Assembly: GCA_963782255.1 (NCBI GenBank)
Contig: CAWAIS010000001.1
Coordinates: 868,001 to 932,000 of the forward strand
Length of the DNA: 64,000 nucleotides
Direction: 5' to 3'
DNA from: Roseiarcus sp963782255
GTDB taxonomy: Bacteria > Pseudomonadota > Alphaproteobacteria > Rhizobiales > Beijerinckiaceae
A model generated the notes under the pieces. That model searched no databases and was not told the origin of the DNA. It saw only the letters and a list, made by a program, of their open reading frames with translations. Positions 44,999 to 54,108 of this stretch are shown here, one piece after another (positions within the stretch are counted from its first letter, which is position 1; each line of letters starts with the position of its first letter). The translations under genes and the position numbers were made by a program.

Positions 44999-46433
44999 AG
45001 TTCTTCAAGCCATTCTTCGCACGGATCTGCCGTCGTTCATCCGCAAGGTCTTTGCGACCGTCTCGCCGGGCGAGGCCTACTGTCATAACTGGCACGTGGA
45101 GGCGATCGCTTGCCAGCTGATGCGGGTGCAACAAGGCCAAACGCTTCGATTGTTGATCAATCAGCCGCCGCGGTCGTTGAAGTCGATCTGCATCTCGGTC
45201 GCCTATGTCGCCTGGGCGCTCGGCCAGGATCCGACCCGGCGCTTCATCGTCGCGAGCTATTCGGGCGATTTCGCCGCCGAGCTTCATCGGCAGTTCCGAC
45301 AGGTCGTCAAATCGGCCTGGTACGCCGAGCTCTTCCCCGGCGCCAAATGGGAGAAAGAGACCGCCCAGGAACTTGTCACAAGCCGGGGCGGCGGTCGTTA
45401 CGCGACCTCGGTCGGCGGAACACTCACAGGACGTGGTGGCGACACGATCATCGTCGACGATCCCCTCAACGCCAACGAGGCCCAATCGGAGGTCGCTCGC
45501 AAGAAGGTGATCGATTGGTACGGCGGAACTCTGGTCTCTCGTCTCAATGACAAGCGCAAGGGCGCGATCATTGCGGTCATGCAGCGTCTGCACGAAGACG
45601 ACCTCGCAGGCCACCTGCTTCGCCAAGGCGGATGGGTCCATCTGGACATGCCGGCGATCGCGTTGGAAGACGAAGCCGTCGACCTTGGCCACGGCAAGAT
45701 CCATCTGCGCCACGTCGGCGTTGCGCTCCATCCCCAGCGGGAGAACCTGGCGGCGCTCGACAAGATCAAGAGAGAAATCGGCAGCCTTCTCTTTTCCGCG
45801 CAGTACCAGCAGCGGCCCATCCCAGTGGAGGGCAACCTCATCCGACGCGCCTGGCTTCGACATTACGAGCCCGCCGAACTGCCCGCTGCCGTCTACCCCA
45901 GCAAAGTCGTCCAAAGCTGGGACGTCGCGATGACGACCGGGGACCAGAACGATTATTCGGTCTGCACGACCTGGCGCGCCGACAAGGACGACGTCTATCT
46001 TCTCGACGTCTTTCGCGGCCGGCTCGAATATCCCGATCTGCGCCGCAAGGTCATTGCGCTCGCCGAAGTTTGCCGACCGGCAACGATCCTGCTCGAGGAC
46101 GTAGGGCCCGGAATGAACCTATTGCAGGATCTCCAACAGTCGATGCCGCTGGGGCTCATTCGCCCGATCGGAGTCAAGCCGGAGGGAAGCAAACTGGAAC
46201 GCATGGCGGCGCAATCGGCGAAGATCGAGGCCGGCCAGGTCCACCTGCCGACGAGCGCACCGTGGCTAGGCGACTTTCTCTCCGAGCTGCTCGCCTTTCC
46301 GAACGGACGCCACGACGATCAGGTCGACAGCGTCTCGCAGTTCCTGCGCTGGTGGCAGGCCGACTGGTCCCGCACCCATATTCCGATCTGTATGCCCATT
46401 GTCATTTCGAAGCCGAGGGAGTGGCCGATGTAG
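44991..46433 (+). CDS. Phage terminase large subunit, complete
   Basis: The 480-residue DNA-packaging motor has an ATPase domain (Walker A-like LLINQPPRSLKSICIS, ~55-70; Walker B DTIIVDDPLNANE, ~150) and a C-terminal RNase-H nuclease (VVQSWDVAMTTGDQNDYSV; ATILLEDVGPG; GRHDDQVDSVSQFLRWW) with the expected acidic residues. It cuts and packages phage DNA into the prohead. No portal or capsid gene follows, so it is a leftover of a prophage or gene-transfer-like cluster. It is a different family from the fragments at 24.8-25.7 kb. Confidence 0.9.
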   Translation: MDRVLQAILRTDLPSFIRKVFATVSPGEAYCHNWHVEAIACQLMRVQQGQTLRLLINQPPRSLKSICISVAYVAWALGQDPTRRFIVASYSGDFAAELHRQFRQVVKSAWYAELFPGAKWEKETAQELVTSRGGGRYATSVGGTLTGRGGDTIIVDDPLNANEAQSEVARKKVIDWYGGTLVSRLNDKRKGAIIAVMQRLHEDDLAGHLLRQGGWVHLDMPAIALEDEAVDLGHGKIHLRHVGVALHPQRENLAALDKIKREIGSLLFSAQYQQRPIPVEGNLIRRAWLRHYEPAELPAAVYPSKVVQSWDVAMTTGDQNDYSVCTTWRADKDDVYLLDVFRGRLEYPDLRRKVIALAEVCRPATILLEDVGPGMNLLQDLQQSMPLGLIRPIGVKPEGSKLERMAAQSAKIEAGQVHLPTSAPWLGDFLSELLAFPNGRHDDQVDSVSQFLRWWQADWSRTHIPICMPIVISKPREWPM

Positions 46434-46920
46434 AGACCGCAAACCGTTAGGTGTAATTGCCAAATTCTGACTGTGAGCGCGACGGTCTATAGATTTTTGA
46501 ACTCGCGAACGCTCGCACACGTGGGCGGCCGCATCTTTTCCTGGTGTGCGCACGCGGGGTCTTGGTGACCACAGTTGGACGGAATGAGGGCCATCCAGAC
46601 CTCCGGGCGCTTCGGGCGATCCCTGTCACCGCGCCTACATGCGATGCCATCGAACGCCCGCTTCCCGCCCGATTCCGGGCCTTCTCGGGCAGCCTTGTAC
46701 GCGCGGAGACCGCCCAGAGGAGACGATTAGCATGATCCACCGAAGGCGGGATTACCTACCGACTGGGGTGATCACCGCCCCGCCTCCGATCGGCGGTCGC
46801 TTCATGACGACGAAGCCGGATCGCTCAAGGTGTTCGACGAGCCGTCGGCGTTGTGCACGCTTGCGCCCGTTGATAACGCAAGACGGACGGGTTCGCGATT
46901 ATTCACCGCGTCGCTGACGA
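46434..46920. other. Stretch without a recognised gene
   Basis: This is between the terminase and a small leftward gene. Short open frames occur on both strands, but none has a motif or a convincing ribosome site. No insertion-sequence end is apparent. Confidence 0.45.
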
Positions 46921-47142
46921 TCACCCGGAAGTGGGATTATCTTCGAGCAGCGTGGGAGGACGATAGGCCTTGGCCAACTCGGCGCGCACCCATTGCTGAT
47001 GTCGTACCTTAACCAGCAAACGGACCATTGTGACACGCCTCTCGGCCAGTCGCCATTTCCTCCCCGATGCTAGGCGAAAGCTCACTTCAGCCGCTTTCAA
47101 GGACGGGTCGGGCCGACGGTGAAAAAACACTTGGCCGTACAT
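46921..47142 (-). CDS. Small basic hypothetical protein
   Basis: The 73-residue protein is rich in Arg and Lys (KAAEVSFRLASGRKWRLAER). A perfect AGGAGG lies 8 bases before the ATG, which is why I accept it and why I prefer this start to one 7 codons upstream. I do not recognise the family. It has no membrane segment. It stands alone between remnants. Confidence 0.45.
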   Translation of the reverse strand: MYGQVFFHRRPDPSLKAAEVSFRLASGRKWRLAERRVTMVRLLVKVRHQQWVRAELAKAYRPPTLLEDNPTSG

Positions 47143-47349
47143 GATGCGCCTCCTAGGCAACATCCTTGTTGTCGATCCGCTCCCCTTACTCTCCGATTGC
47201 CCCTCGCCGCGCGCGACCTACGCGTTCTAAGCGGCGCCGCACGCCGATCGTTAACGATATCAACTCGTTTGCGGCTTTTTTGTCGTCGCGCGCACTGTCA
47301 GTAGCGCGCACTTTCATCAATTCGCGCGTCGCCCGAAGATGGCGCGCGC

Positions 47350-47665
47350 GAGCTTACAATGGCGCGTTGAGCCGGCCGCTCGCCCTCTTCGCCGGAATCT
47401 GGACGCGCTGGAGGTCAGTTCGGAAGGTAAAGGAGGGCGCGACGACAAACGACTTGTTCGCATTCCTAACGACCGAACCCAACGCGATCGCCGCGCCAAT
47501 TCATGCCAAGGCCGTGCCCGTCATTCTCACGTCGCCGGCCGAAGTCGACCGCTGGCTCGAGGCGGAGACGGCCGACGCTTTGGCGCTGAGCGGCCATTGC
47601 CTGACGACGCGCTGCGCATTGTCGCGAAGGGCGAGAAGAAGGACCGCGGCGAGTCCTGATTTGGC
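47350..47665 (+). pseudogene. SRAP (YedK/HMCES-type) remnant
   Basis: RPLALFAGIWTRWRSVRKVK, TNDLFAFLTTEPNAIAAPIH and AKAVPVILTSPAEVDRWLEA are the C-terminal half of SOS-response-associated peptidase proteins. The tail RPLPDDALRIVAKGEKKDRG is in another frame, so there is a frameshift near 47590. The N-terminal Cys2 that bonds abasic sites is absent. The fragment is dead. Confidence 0.8.
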
Positions 47666-47839
47666 GACCGCCCGGCGATAACCGTGGACCACCTGCGGCG
47701 CGGGGCAGGTACGGGTACGTCCCCTCACCGCAGGTCCTCGCCAGCGAACCAACTTATTGAAGACGGTAAATTCGCCAGCCGAAGTCTAGACAATTCCGCA
47801 AAGGGCCGGCGGCGCTCTGTGGCAACCCTCGGAAACTAC

Positions 47840-48115
47840 TCACGCGATGCCCGAGGCTATGACTTGATTAGCACCGTCCTCCCCGACGCCTCTGGCGGCT
47901 TCGTAAGCGTCCTCATCGGTTTGTGTGACTTCGCGACCTTTTCCCTGTGCTGCCTTCCATCCGTCGGTCCCATTGAGCGAGGCGGCGAAGGCGACATAGG
48001 CGATGCGATCGCGCTCGATCGCCGTTAAGAACAGATCGACGGGCGCCGCCATTGCGACAGCGGGAATAGGCAGGGCCGGAACGCTGGCCAGGGCGCCAAC
48101 AGTGGCGTCTTTCAT
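47840..48115 (-). CDS. Small hypothetical protein, 91 residues
   Basis: The sequence MKDATVGALASVPALPIPAV, VDLFLTAIERDRIAYVAFAA has a hydrophobic N-terminus and an acidic helical tail. GGAGGG lies 8 bases before this ATG; an upstream in-frame extension lacks a site. It resembles the many short proteins in this order with a 'I-E-x-H/R' helix, but I cannot assign a function. It lies downstream of hsp20 on the same strand. Confidence 0.45.
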   Translation of the reverse strand: MKDATVGALASVPALPIPAVAMAAPVDLFLTAIERDRIAYVAFAASLNGTDGWKAAQGKGREVTQTDEDAYEAARGVGEDGANQVIASGIA

Positions 48116-48343
48116 TTGAACGCCCTCCACGGTCTTCACGAGCACATCAAATCGCATGCGAGGCTCAGCGCGACCGAGTCGCCATCCGGCCCATACAGGC
48201 GCAAGCAATGGTTAAGGACGGCTCTCTGCATCGTGACGGCGCGCCTGGGCGCCAGAAAGCAGGGGCGTCCCGTCAAGGCCAGCAAGGCCTAACGAAAGCG
48301 CCCCGACAACCGGGGCGCTCCCAAACTTCAATCGTCAGAACTC

Positions 48344-48814
48344 TCACGCGGCGATCTTGGCCGTCTTGCCCTCAAGGACCTTCTTGGCGGTCGTTATGGG
48401 AATTGCCCGCGGCTTCATCGCCTCTGGGACCACCCGCAAGAGGTCGACCTGCAGAAGCCCGTTCTCCAGGCTCGCGCCCTTGATTTGGACATGGTCGGCG
48501 AGCTGGAAGTTGCGTTCGAAATTCCGCTCGGCAATGCCTTGGTAGATCAGGTCGCTCTCCTCCTCGCCGCTGCTCTGCTTGTTGCCGCGGATCGTTAACA
48601 CGTTCTCTTTCACCTCGATCGAAAGATCAGTGCCAGCGAAGCCGGCGACGGCTACCGAGATGTTGTAGGCGTTCTCGCCCGAACGTTTGATATTGTAGGG
48701 AGGGTAGCCCGGCGCCGCAGCGCCTTCCGCGCCGCTGACTTGATCGAGCATTGAGAACAGCTGATCAAAACCGACGGTGGAACGATAGAAGGGAGCAAAA
48801 TCAAATGTACGCAT
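48344..48814 (-). CDS. Small heat-shock protein, Hsp20/IbpA type
   Basis: The 156-residue chaperone holds unfolded proteins. It has the N-terminal MRTFDFAPFYRSTVGFDQLF of rhizobial class A sHsps, an alpha-crystallin domain (YNISVAVAGFAGTDLSIEVK, RGIAERNF-like GIAERNFERNFQLADHVQ) and a C-terminal AIPI motif (I-x-I). The start follows AGAGAGG. Genes of this type in the order are often heat-induced through a 5' RNA thermometer. The leader here is unresolved. Confidence 0.92.
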   Translation of the reverse strand: MRTFDFAPFYRSTVGFDQLFSMLDQVSGAEGAAAPGYPPYNIKRSGENAYNISVAVAGFAGTDLSIEVKENVLTIRGNKQSSGEEESDLIYQGIAERNFERNFQLADHVQIKGASLENGLLQVDLLRVVPEAMKPRAIPITTAKKVLEGKTAKIAA

Positions 48815-49126
48815 AGCATGACCTCTCTGTTTGAGCGACATGCGAACGATCCGCCCTTAGGCCGAATCTTCCGTAACGCAGCCTCACGGTCTACGCGAAT
48901 TTTATTTGGGTATTAGCTTGCCACATTGTAAGATGACGGTGCCGTTATATTTTCCCCTAGTAAGATTTTTCGGAAGCCAAATACCACGGCTTAACCTGCT
49001 GTACACTGCGGTTCTGTCGATAATCGCGATTGATTTGACCCTCGCATTCGGGAGTTGACTAGATAAATACAACTAGTTTGCAATAATAACTGGGCTTATG
49101 GCGACTTTGTTGGCGGCCATTTAGCC
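48815..49126. promoter_or_regulatory. Upstream region of hsp20, AT-rich
   Basis: The ~310 bp before hsp20 is noticeably AT-richer than the surroundings (for example AAAATTCGCG, TATTTTCCCC). It must contain the hsp20 promoter. I could not identify a sure RpoH promoter or ROSE-type thermometer by eye. No gene is visible. Confidence 0.35.
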
Positions 49127-49315
49127 GGGATCTGCCTCACTTTCCGTGCTGGTGAGGCGCTCGAATTCGATGTAAACAACTGATTACCCGGGGGAACTTT
49201 GTTTTCCCTGCGCGGTGCGTGGCGTCTCGCGCGGCTCCTGCCAATTTCTCTTGCGGTTTCCAAGTGTTAGGGGCTGTCGATGTCCTGCCAAGCACGGAAA
49301 GTGAGGCAGACCCCC
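49127..49315. repeat. Inverted repeat pair, MITE-like
   Basis: CTGCCTCACTTTCCGTGCT within 49127-49152 is repeated in inverse orientation within 49288-49315, with extension to GGG on the outside. The enclosed ~135 bp has no ORF. The right repeat abuts an ISL3 transposase remnant, so the pair may be ISL3-type ends or a deletion derivative. Confidence 0.55.
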
Positions 49316-49317
49316 GA

Positions 49318-49470
49318 AACCTGGAGCAATGGCCAGACCGAAGGTCAGATCAATCGGCTGAAGACACTCAAGCGGGCCATATGTACGGCAGCGCCTGTTT
49401 CGAATTGCTGCGGGCACGCGTTGCTGCCCATCCGCCCAACCGAGCAGCACGCAGATTGAGGAGGAGTCAT
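49318..49470 (+). pseudogene. ISL3-family transposase, C-terminal remnant
   Basis: The frame reads TWSNGQTEGQINRLKTLKRA, the C-terminal catalytic Glu segment of ISL3 transposases, then shifts frame to MYGSACFELLRARVAAHP. Only about 45 codons survive with one frameshift. The following 49471-49775 is non-coding as far as I can tell. Confidence 0.75.
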
Positions 49471-49775
49471 TTGATGGCTTTTTTGCCACGAAGTTCGGTA
49501 TTCTCAAGCCAAGATGGCTCCCGACACCCTTCGAAAGAAGAGCGTTTGAACCCGTTCTTTAAGTCATGGGGCAATGGCCCACTCCGCCGCGTCACGATGA
49601 CGCGCTTCCCAGCCACACTGAATCCGCACTGCCTCTCCATAGATACCGAAACTCGTCGTGAAGCGCGGCTGGGCGAAATCAGGAGAGCCTCGAATGGCTT
49701 GTCGCACGGCTCAGGCCCGAGGGGGCGCCCTGATCGATAGGGGCTGACTCGCGGCGCCAATCGGAGGAGACGTTC

Positions 49776-51458
49776 ATGGCGTTGTTCGACGCGCTCATCG
49801 GCGATATGGCGAGCCGCTTCAGGCTTGGCTCCAACGCCGCTCCACTCGTACGGGAGGGGCTCTCGCTAATCGCGGCCGGGAAAGGTGGCGTCGGCAGCTT
49901 CCTCGACCTATTCAGGAAAGCGGGCTTCGCGCCACAGGTCTCGGCGTGGCTAGGCCAGCCGAACGCTCCGGCGCTCGCGACACAGGACCTGGAGCGAGTG
50001 ATCGGGACGAGCGCGCTAGGCGGCATTGCGAGCCGACTAGGCTTGAGCCAGCCCGCCGTGACGACGGCGCTCGCATATTGCGTTCCGAAGCTGATCGGCC
50101 TCCTGACGCCGGACGGCGTCGTCCCGACCGCTCTTCCGGCGGAAGTGACAAATTTTCTCGCGCCCCCCGGTGGTAAGGTCACGCCCTCGCAGATCAGCAG
50201 CGCCCGCGGGGCGTCGAGCGAGCAGACCACGCCCAATTCAAGGTTTTCGGCAAGAAGCTCCATCCTTCCGGGTTGGCTCTGGCTGGTGCTCGCCGCGGTC
50301 GCGCTGCTACTGATCGGCTGGCCGCTGTGGCTGACGCTCACCCCGAAGCTTGCCGAGTCGCCAATTGCGCAGGCGCCTGCGCCGGCTTCGACCGCGCAGG
50401 CTCCCGCTGCGGCGACTGCCGAGGCGACCAGTCCCGCTCCTGCAGCCCAAGCTCCGGCCCCCAAGATTGCTGCATCGACTGCGCAGGCTCCGGCGCCCAC
50501 GCCGGCCACGGGTCCGGTCACGCAGGCCCTGGCGCCTGAGCCTACCACGGCTCCGACCGCGCAAGCTCCCGCTCCGGCGACTGCCGAGGCGACCACCGCT
50601 GCGGCGCCGGCCACGAGCCCTGCGCCGACTACAACTCCTCCGCCCGCCTCAACGCCGACGGCCGCTGTCCCCCCCGAGCCGGCGACGCTCGCGCTCGACA
50701 ACGAAAACGGCGTCGTTCACTACTCCGGCGCCGTCCATGACGATCAGACCCGCGCATCCATCCTCGAGGCGCTCAAGGCTGCCTTTGGCGCGGACAGGCT
50801 CAAGGGCGAGGTCGCCGTCGACGCGAACCGCGATGTTGCTCCGTGGCTCGCCAATCTCCGCGCCGCTCTCGACGCCCTCAAGAGTCCGAACGTCGAAGCC
50901 ATCTTCGATGGCGGCTCGGTCAGCATCGGCGGCGCGATCCCCGAGGCCGACCGCGAGAAGGTCACGTCGTCGATCAAGTCCGCGCTCGGCGCCGACTTCG
51001 CGGTCGGCACGCTCGAGGACAAGTTGAAGGAGCTGGCGTCCAGCGCGAACACGAAGGCGCTCGCCGCGCTCGGCGATTTGCCGACGAACTTCGGCGCAAC
51101 GGATATTGTGGCGATCCTGAATCATTCAGTCATCAACTTCCCCTCAGGCGGCGCAGAGGTTCCGGCCTCGGCGCTCGATTTTCTCGCGAAGGCCGCCGCG
51201 GGCTTGAAGAAACTGCCGGCGAGTTACGTGTTCGAGATCGCGGGCTACACCGACAACACTGGTGACGCCGCGGCAAATCTTGCGCTGTCCCAGAAGCGCG
51301 CTGAGGCCATCCGCGACATTCTGGTCAAGGCGGGCGTTCCGGCCGACATGCTCGTCGCCAAGGGCTACGGCAGCGCCGACCCGATCGCGAGCAATGACGA
51401 CCCGCAGGGGCGGCGCCGCAACCGGCGAATCGAATACCACATCGCCAAGGCGCGGTGA
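49776..51458 (+). CDS. DUF937/YidB-like and OmpA-domain envelope protein
   Basis: The protein is 560 residues. Residues 1-130 are a YidB/DUF937-like helical domain (MALFDALIGDMASRF, GLSQPAVTTALAYCVPKLIG). Residues ~165-188 are a membrane helix (WLWLVLAAVALLLIGWPLWL). Residues ~195-305 are a low-complexity Pro/Ala/Thr linker. Residues ~305-430 contain BON-like repeats (AVDANRDVAPWLANLRAAL). Residues ~440-560 are an OmpA peptidoglycan-binding domain (YVFEIAGYTDNTGDAAANL, GYGSADPIASNDDPQGRRRN). CGGAGGAG precedes the ATG. It probably spans the periplasm from the inner membrane to peptidoglycan. Confidence 0.85.
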   Translation: MALFDALIGDMASRFRLGSNAAPLVREGLSLIAAGKGGVGSFLDLFRKAGFAPQVSAWLGQPNAPALATQDLERVIGTSALGGIASRLGLSQPAVTTALAYCVPKLIGLLTPDGVVPTALPAEVTNFLAPPGGKVTPSQISSARGASSEQTTPNSRFSARSSILPGWLWLVLAAVALLLIGWPLWLTLTPKLAESPIAQAPAPASTAQAPAAATAEATSPAPAAQAPAPKIAASTAQAPAPTPATGPVTQALAPEPTTAPTAQAPAPATAEATTAAAPATSPAPTTTPPPASTPTAAVPPEPATLALDNENGVVHYSGAVHDDQTRASILEALKAAFGADRLKGEVAVDANRDVAPWLANLRAALDALKSPNVEAIFDGGSVSIGGAIPEADREKVTSSIKSALGADFAVGTLEDKLKELASSANTKALAALGDLPTNFGATDIVAILNHSVINFPSGGAEVPASALDFLAKAAAGLKKLPASYVFEIAGYTDNTGDAAANLALSQKRAEAIRDILVKAGVPADMLVAKGYGSADPIASNDDPQGRRRNRRIEYHIAKAR

Positions 51459-51546
51459 CCCCGACGAACTACCCGTGTTTCATAAGTCTCTAGGGCGCAC
51501 CGTCAGCTTAACGAATCGGGAATGGAGGGTCGAGTAAGCGCGGGTC

Positions 51547-51815
51547 ATGTCGACAGCCCGTGATCCTCTCTATCGCCGCCATCGCTTTCCTCCAGAGGTG
51601 ATCAGCTATGCTGTTTGGCTCTATTTTCGGGTTTCCCTTGAGCCTTCGCATGGTCGAGGAGATGCTGGCGGCGCGCGGGATTTGCGTGACCTACGAGACC
51701 GTGCGCCAGTGGGGAAAGAAATTCGGCAAGGCGTTCTCCGATCGGATCCGCCAGCGCGCGCCTGCTCACGGCGACAAATGGCATATGGATGAGGTCGTCG
51801 TCTCGGCCGAGCAGA
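51547..51815 (+). pseudogene. IS6-family transposase, N-terminal fragment with frameshift
   Basis: STARDPLYRRHRFPPEVISY and AVWLYFR match the start of IS6 transposases. After one extra G near 51629 the next frame gives FPLSLRMVEEMLAARGICVT, YETVRQWGKKFGKAFSDRIR and DKWHMDEVVVS (first catalytic Asp). The remaining ~60% is missing, cut by the IS110 element that follows. Confidence 0.88.
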
Positions 51816-51829
51816 CCTCGTGCTTCAAC

Positions 51830-52086
51830 CCCGATTGGAACGTCAAGCATCAGGAAGTATTTATCGTTTGCCCATTCTGGCATCTTTCGAGTCGGAGCGG
51901 GAGGGTAGATGGTCCGATGGATGATTGGGTCAGCCCCTTGATCGGTGTCAATGGTATCCTCCGAAAACCACCTTTCGTGGAGAAAGGTGAGTGTTCGGCA
52001 GCCGCAACACTCGACAACCGCCCACCTCTCACCTCCCCAAATTGGAGCCTCTTCTTCGGACCACTCGTCTAACGGCGCCGGGCCTC
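51830..52086 (+). ncRNA. Candidate IS110 bridge RNA region
   Basis: This non-coding left end of the IS110 element contains two adjacent strong hairpins: CACCTTTC-GTGGA-GAAAGGTG (51969-51989) and GAGTGTT-CGGCAGCCGC-AACACTC (51989-52012). IS110-group elements are known to encode a structured bridge RNA upstream of the recombinase that pairs with donor and target DNA. Boundaries and loop assignments are not determined. Confidence 0.45.
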
Positions 52087-53214
52087 ATGCATAGGAGACG
52101 GGTCTGGGAAAAAGCTATCACATTTGTCGGTCTTGACGTGCACAAGGACACGGTGGCGGTCGCGCTTGCCGCGGCGGACGGGCATAAGGACGTGCGCGAG
52201 TATGGGAAGATCGCGAACACGCCGACGGCGTTGAAGGCTCTGGCGGCGAAGCTTGCGCGTCCCGAAAGGGAGCTTCGGTTCTGTTACGAAGCCGGACCAT
52301 GCGGCTATGGGATTCAACGACAGTTGACGCTTGCCGGACATGATTGCGTCGTCGTGGCTCCGTCGTTGGCCCCGCGCAAGCCAGGAGATCGGATCAAGAC
52401 CGACCGCCGGGACGCGATCAGCCTGGCCAAGCTGCATCGGGCGGGCGAACTGACGGCGGTCTGGGTTCCAGATTCAGCTCATGAGGCGATCCGCGATCTC
52501 GTGCGCGCCCGTCTGGCGGCGGTCCGCAGTCTGCGTCAGGCTCGTCAGCAACTGTCAGCCTTTCTGCTGCGCCATGGCCATCACTACCATCGACCGGCGT
52601 GGACGTTGATGCACCGTCGCTGGATGGCCGGATTGAGATTCGAGCAGGCGGCGCATCACACCGTGCTGGAAGACAGCATCGCGGCCGTCGAGGCGGCGAC
52701 GGCGCGGCGCGATCGTCTGGAGGCCCATATCGAGGCGGCGCTGCCGGATTGGTCGCTAGCCCCAGTGGTGCGCGCCCTGCAAGCGCTGCGCGGAATGGCT
52801 CTCGTCGCGGCGGCGACATTGGTCGCCGAACTCGGCGACATCACCCGCTTCGCCAATCCCCGCCAGCTCATGGCGTATCTCGGTCTTGTTCCGTCCGAGC
52901 GCTCCAGCGGCGCCATACGTCGCCAAGGCGGCATCACGAAAGCCGGGAATGGCGTCGCGCGGCGCATGTTGATCGAGGCGGCCTGGAGTTATCGGTTCCC
53001 TGCGCGCATCAGCCGAGAGCAACTGCTGCGGCAGGAGGGCCTGGCCAAACCGATCCGCGACGCCGCATGGAAGGCGCAGGAACGACTGTGTCGGCGCTAT
53101 CGCAAGCTCGCCCGGGCGGGAAAATCCCCGACCGTCGTTACGACCGCAATCGCCCGCGAGCTGTCGGGGTTCGTCTGGGCGATCGCCAAACATGTGCAGG
53201 TCGCCAGCGCTTGA
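52087..53214 (+). CDS. IS110-family transposase (first copy)
   Basis: The protein has an N-terminal DEDD RuvC-like domain (TFVGLDVHKDTVAVALAAAD; FCYEAGPCGYGIQRQL; RIKTDRRDAISLAKLHRAGE) and a C-terminal Transposase_20 domain (LRGMALVAAATLVAELGDIT, GLVPSERSSGAIRRQGGITK) with the catalytic Ser. It is ~375 residues, normal for the family. The start is uncertain: no clear ribosome site precedes this ATG. It is intact, and may be active with its RNA. Confidence 0.92.
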   Translation: MHRRRVWEKAITFVGLDVHKDTVAVALAAADGHKDVREYGKIANTPTALKALAAKLARPERELRFCYEAGPCGYGIQRQLTLAGHDCVVVAPSLAPRKPGDRIKTDRRDAISLAKLHRAGELTAVWVPDSAHEAIRDLVRARLAAVRSLRQARQQLSAFLLRHGHHYHRPAWTLMHRRWMAGLRFEQAAHHTVLEDSIAAVEAATARRDRLEAHIEAALPDWSLAPVVRALQALRGMALVAAATLVAELGDITRFANPRQLMAYLGLVPSERSSGAIRRQGGITKAGNGVARRMLIEAAWSYRFPARISREQLLRQEGLAKPIRDAAWKAQERLCRRYRKLARAGKSPTVVTTAIARELSGFVWAIAKHVQVASA

Positions 53215-53484
53215 TGCGCTGAGACCGACACCGGGATATCACGAAAGGAGCAAGACTGGAGGCACGGTCACGGCCAGGAGAACCCTCGATCCCACTAACA
53301 GCCGGATATCTTCCGACGCTGGACGCTAGACAGAGGAAGCTCCGCGACGCATCACCGGTCCGGCGGCAGCCAACCCGCGCATCAGAGCATGATCAACCGT
53401 CGTTTTGATGATCGTGCCTCCTGCCCTGCTCAGTCGCGGCCATTCTCAAACCGCTCGCGCGCAAGCAACGCTTTTTCGCGCCTG

Positions 53485-53845
53485 CTACTTGAAACGGCGA
53501 ACATGAGAGTGGTCCGTTAGCCAGAAACGATTGTACACGGTTGCTACGACGGCACCGGCGTTTAAGCGAAGGTCGCGATTTCGACCGTTCGGGGGGCTTT
53601 TCCCCCCGAACGCCTTCGCGGCCAATTTGGCCAACGCCCGGGTCCAATGCGCCGAGACGGCTTTCCCTCGCCTATCGCCCCGGGCGATGACCGCAAAGGC
53701 GAATCCCCTCCCGATGAGATAGGCCCGATCCCTGTCGATATTCAGATCGGGCTGATACCAGCGGTGGCCGGGATGCTGCGGCCGGATTCTTCCACCATTC
53801 ACAGTTGTTCCCGCACCCAATCGCTTTCCTCAAGCATTCGACCTC
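53485..53845 (-). CDS. Possible small gene of unknown function
   Basis: An excellent AAAGGAGG stands before an ATG at 53842 that opens MLEESDWVREQL and a stop. The neighbouring frame continues with DRAYLIGRGFAFAVIARGDR and AVSAHWTRALAKLAAKAFGG to 53485. This looks like a real gene with an early one-base frameshift, or two overlapping short frames. I recognise no family. The surrounding 53218-53484 and 53850-54100 hold nothing I can name; the IS110 right end should lie in the former. Confidence 0.3.
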
Positions 53846-54108
53846 CTTTGACTTTGGATCTTATCTTCAAAGCATGGAGCACACCGGCGGAGCCGTGGAA
53901 ACGAAGTTGGGCCGGAGCGAGTCATCAGCTCCGGCCCACGCTTCCAGAGGGTGATCGCGGTCGCCTTCCTCCCGAAGGCTTTTTGGCCGTGGCCCGCTCT
54001 GATGTTTACCAGCATCGTCGATGGCAGCCGCGAGCGTATTGATCTGAATCAAGCGCCCATCAACTCGTCATGGGTTTTAAGGCCGCCCCAGCGCGCGTCA
54101 TAGGCGGC

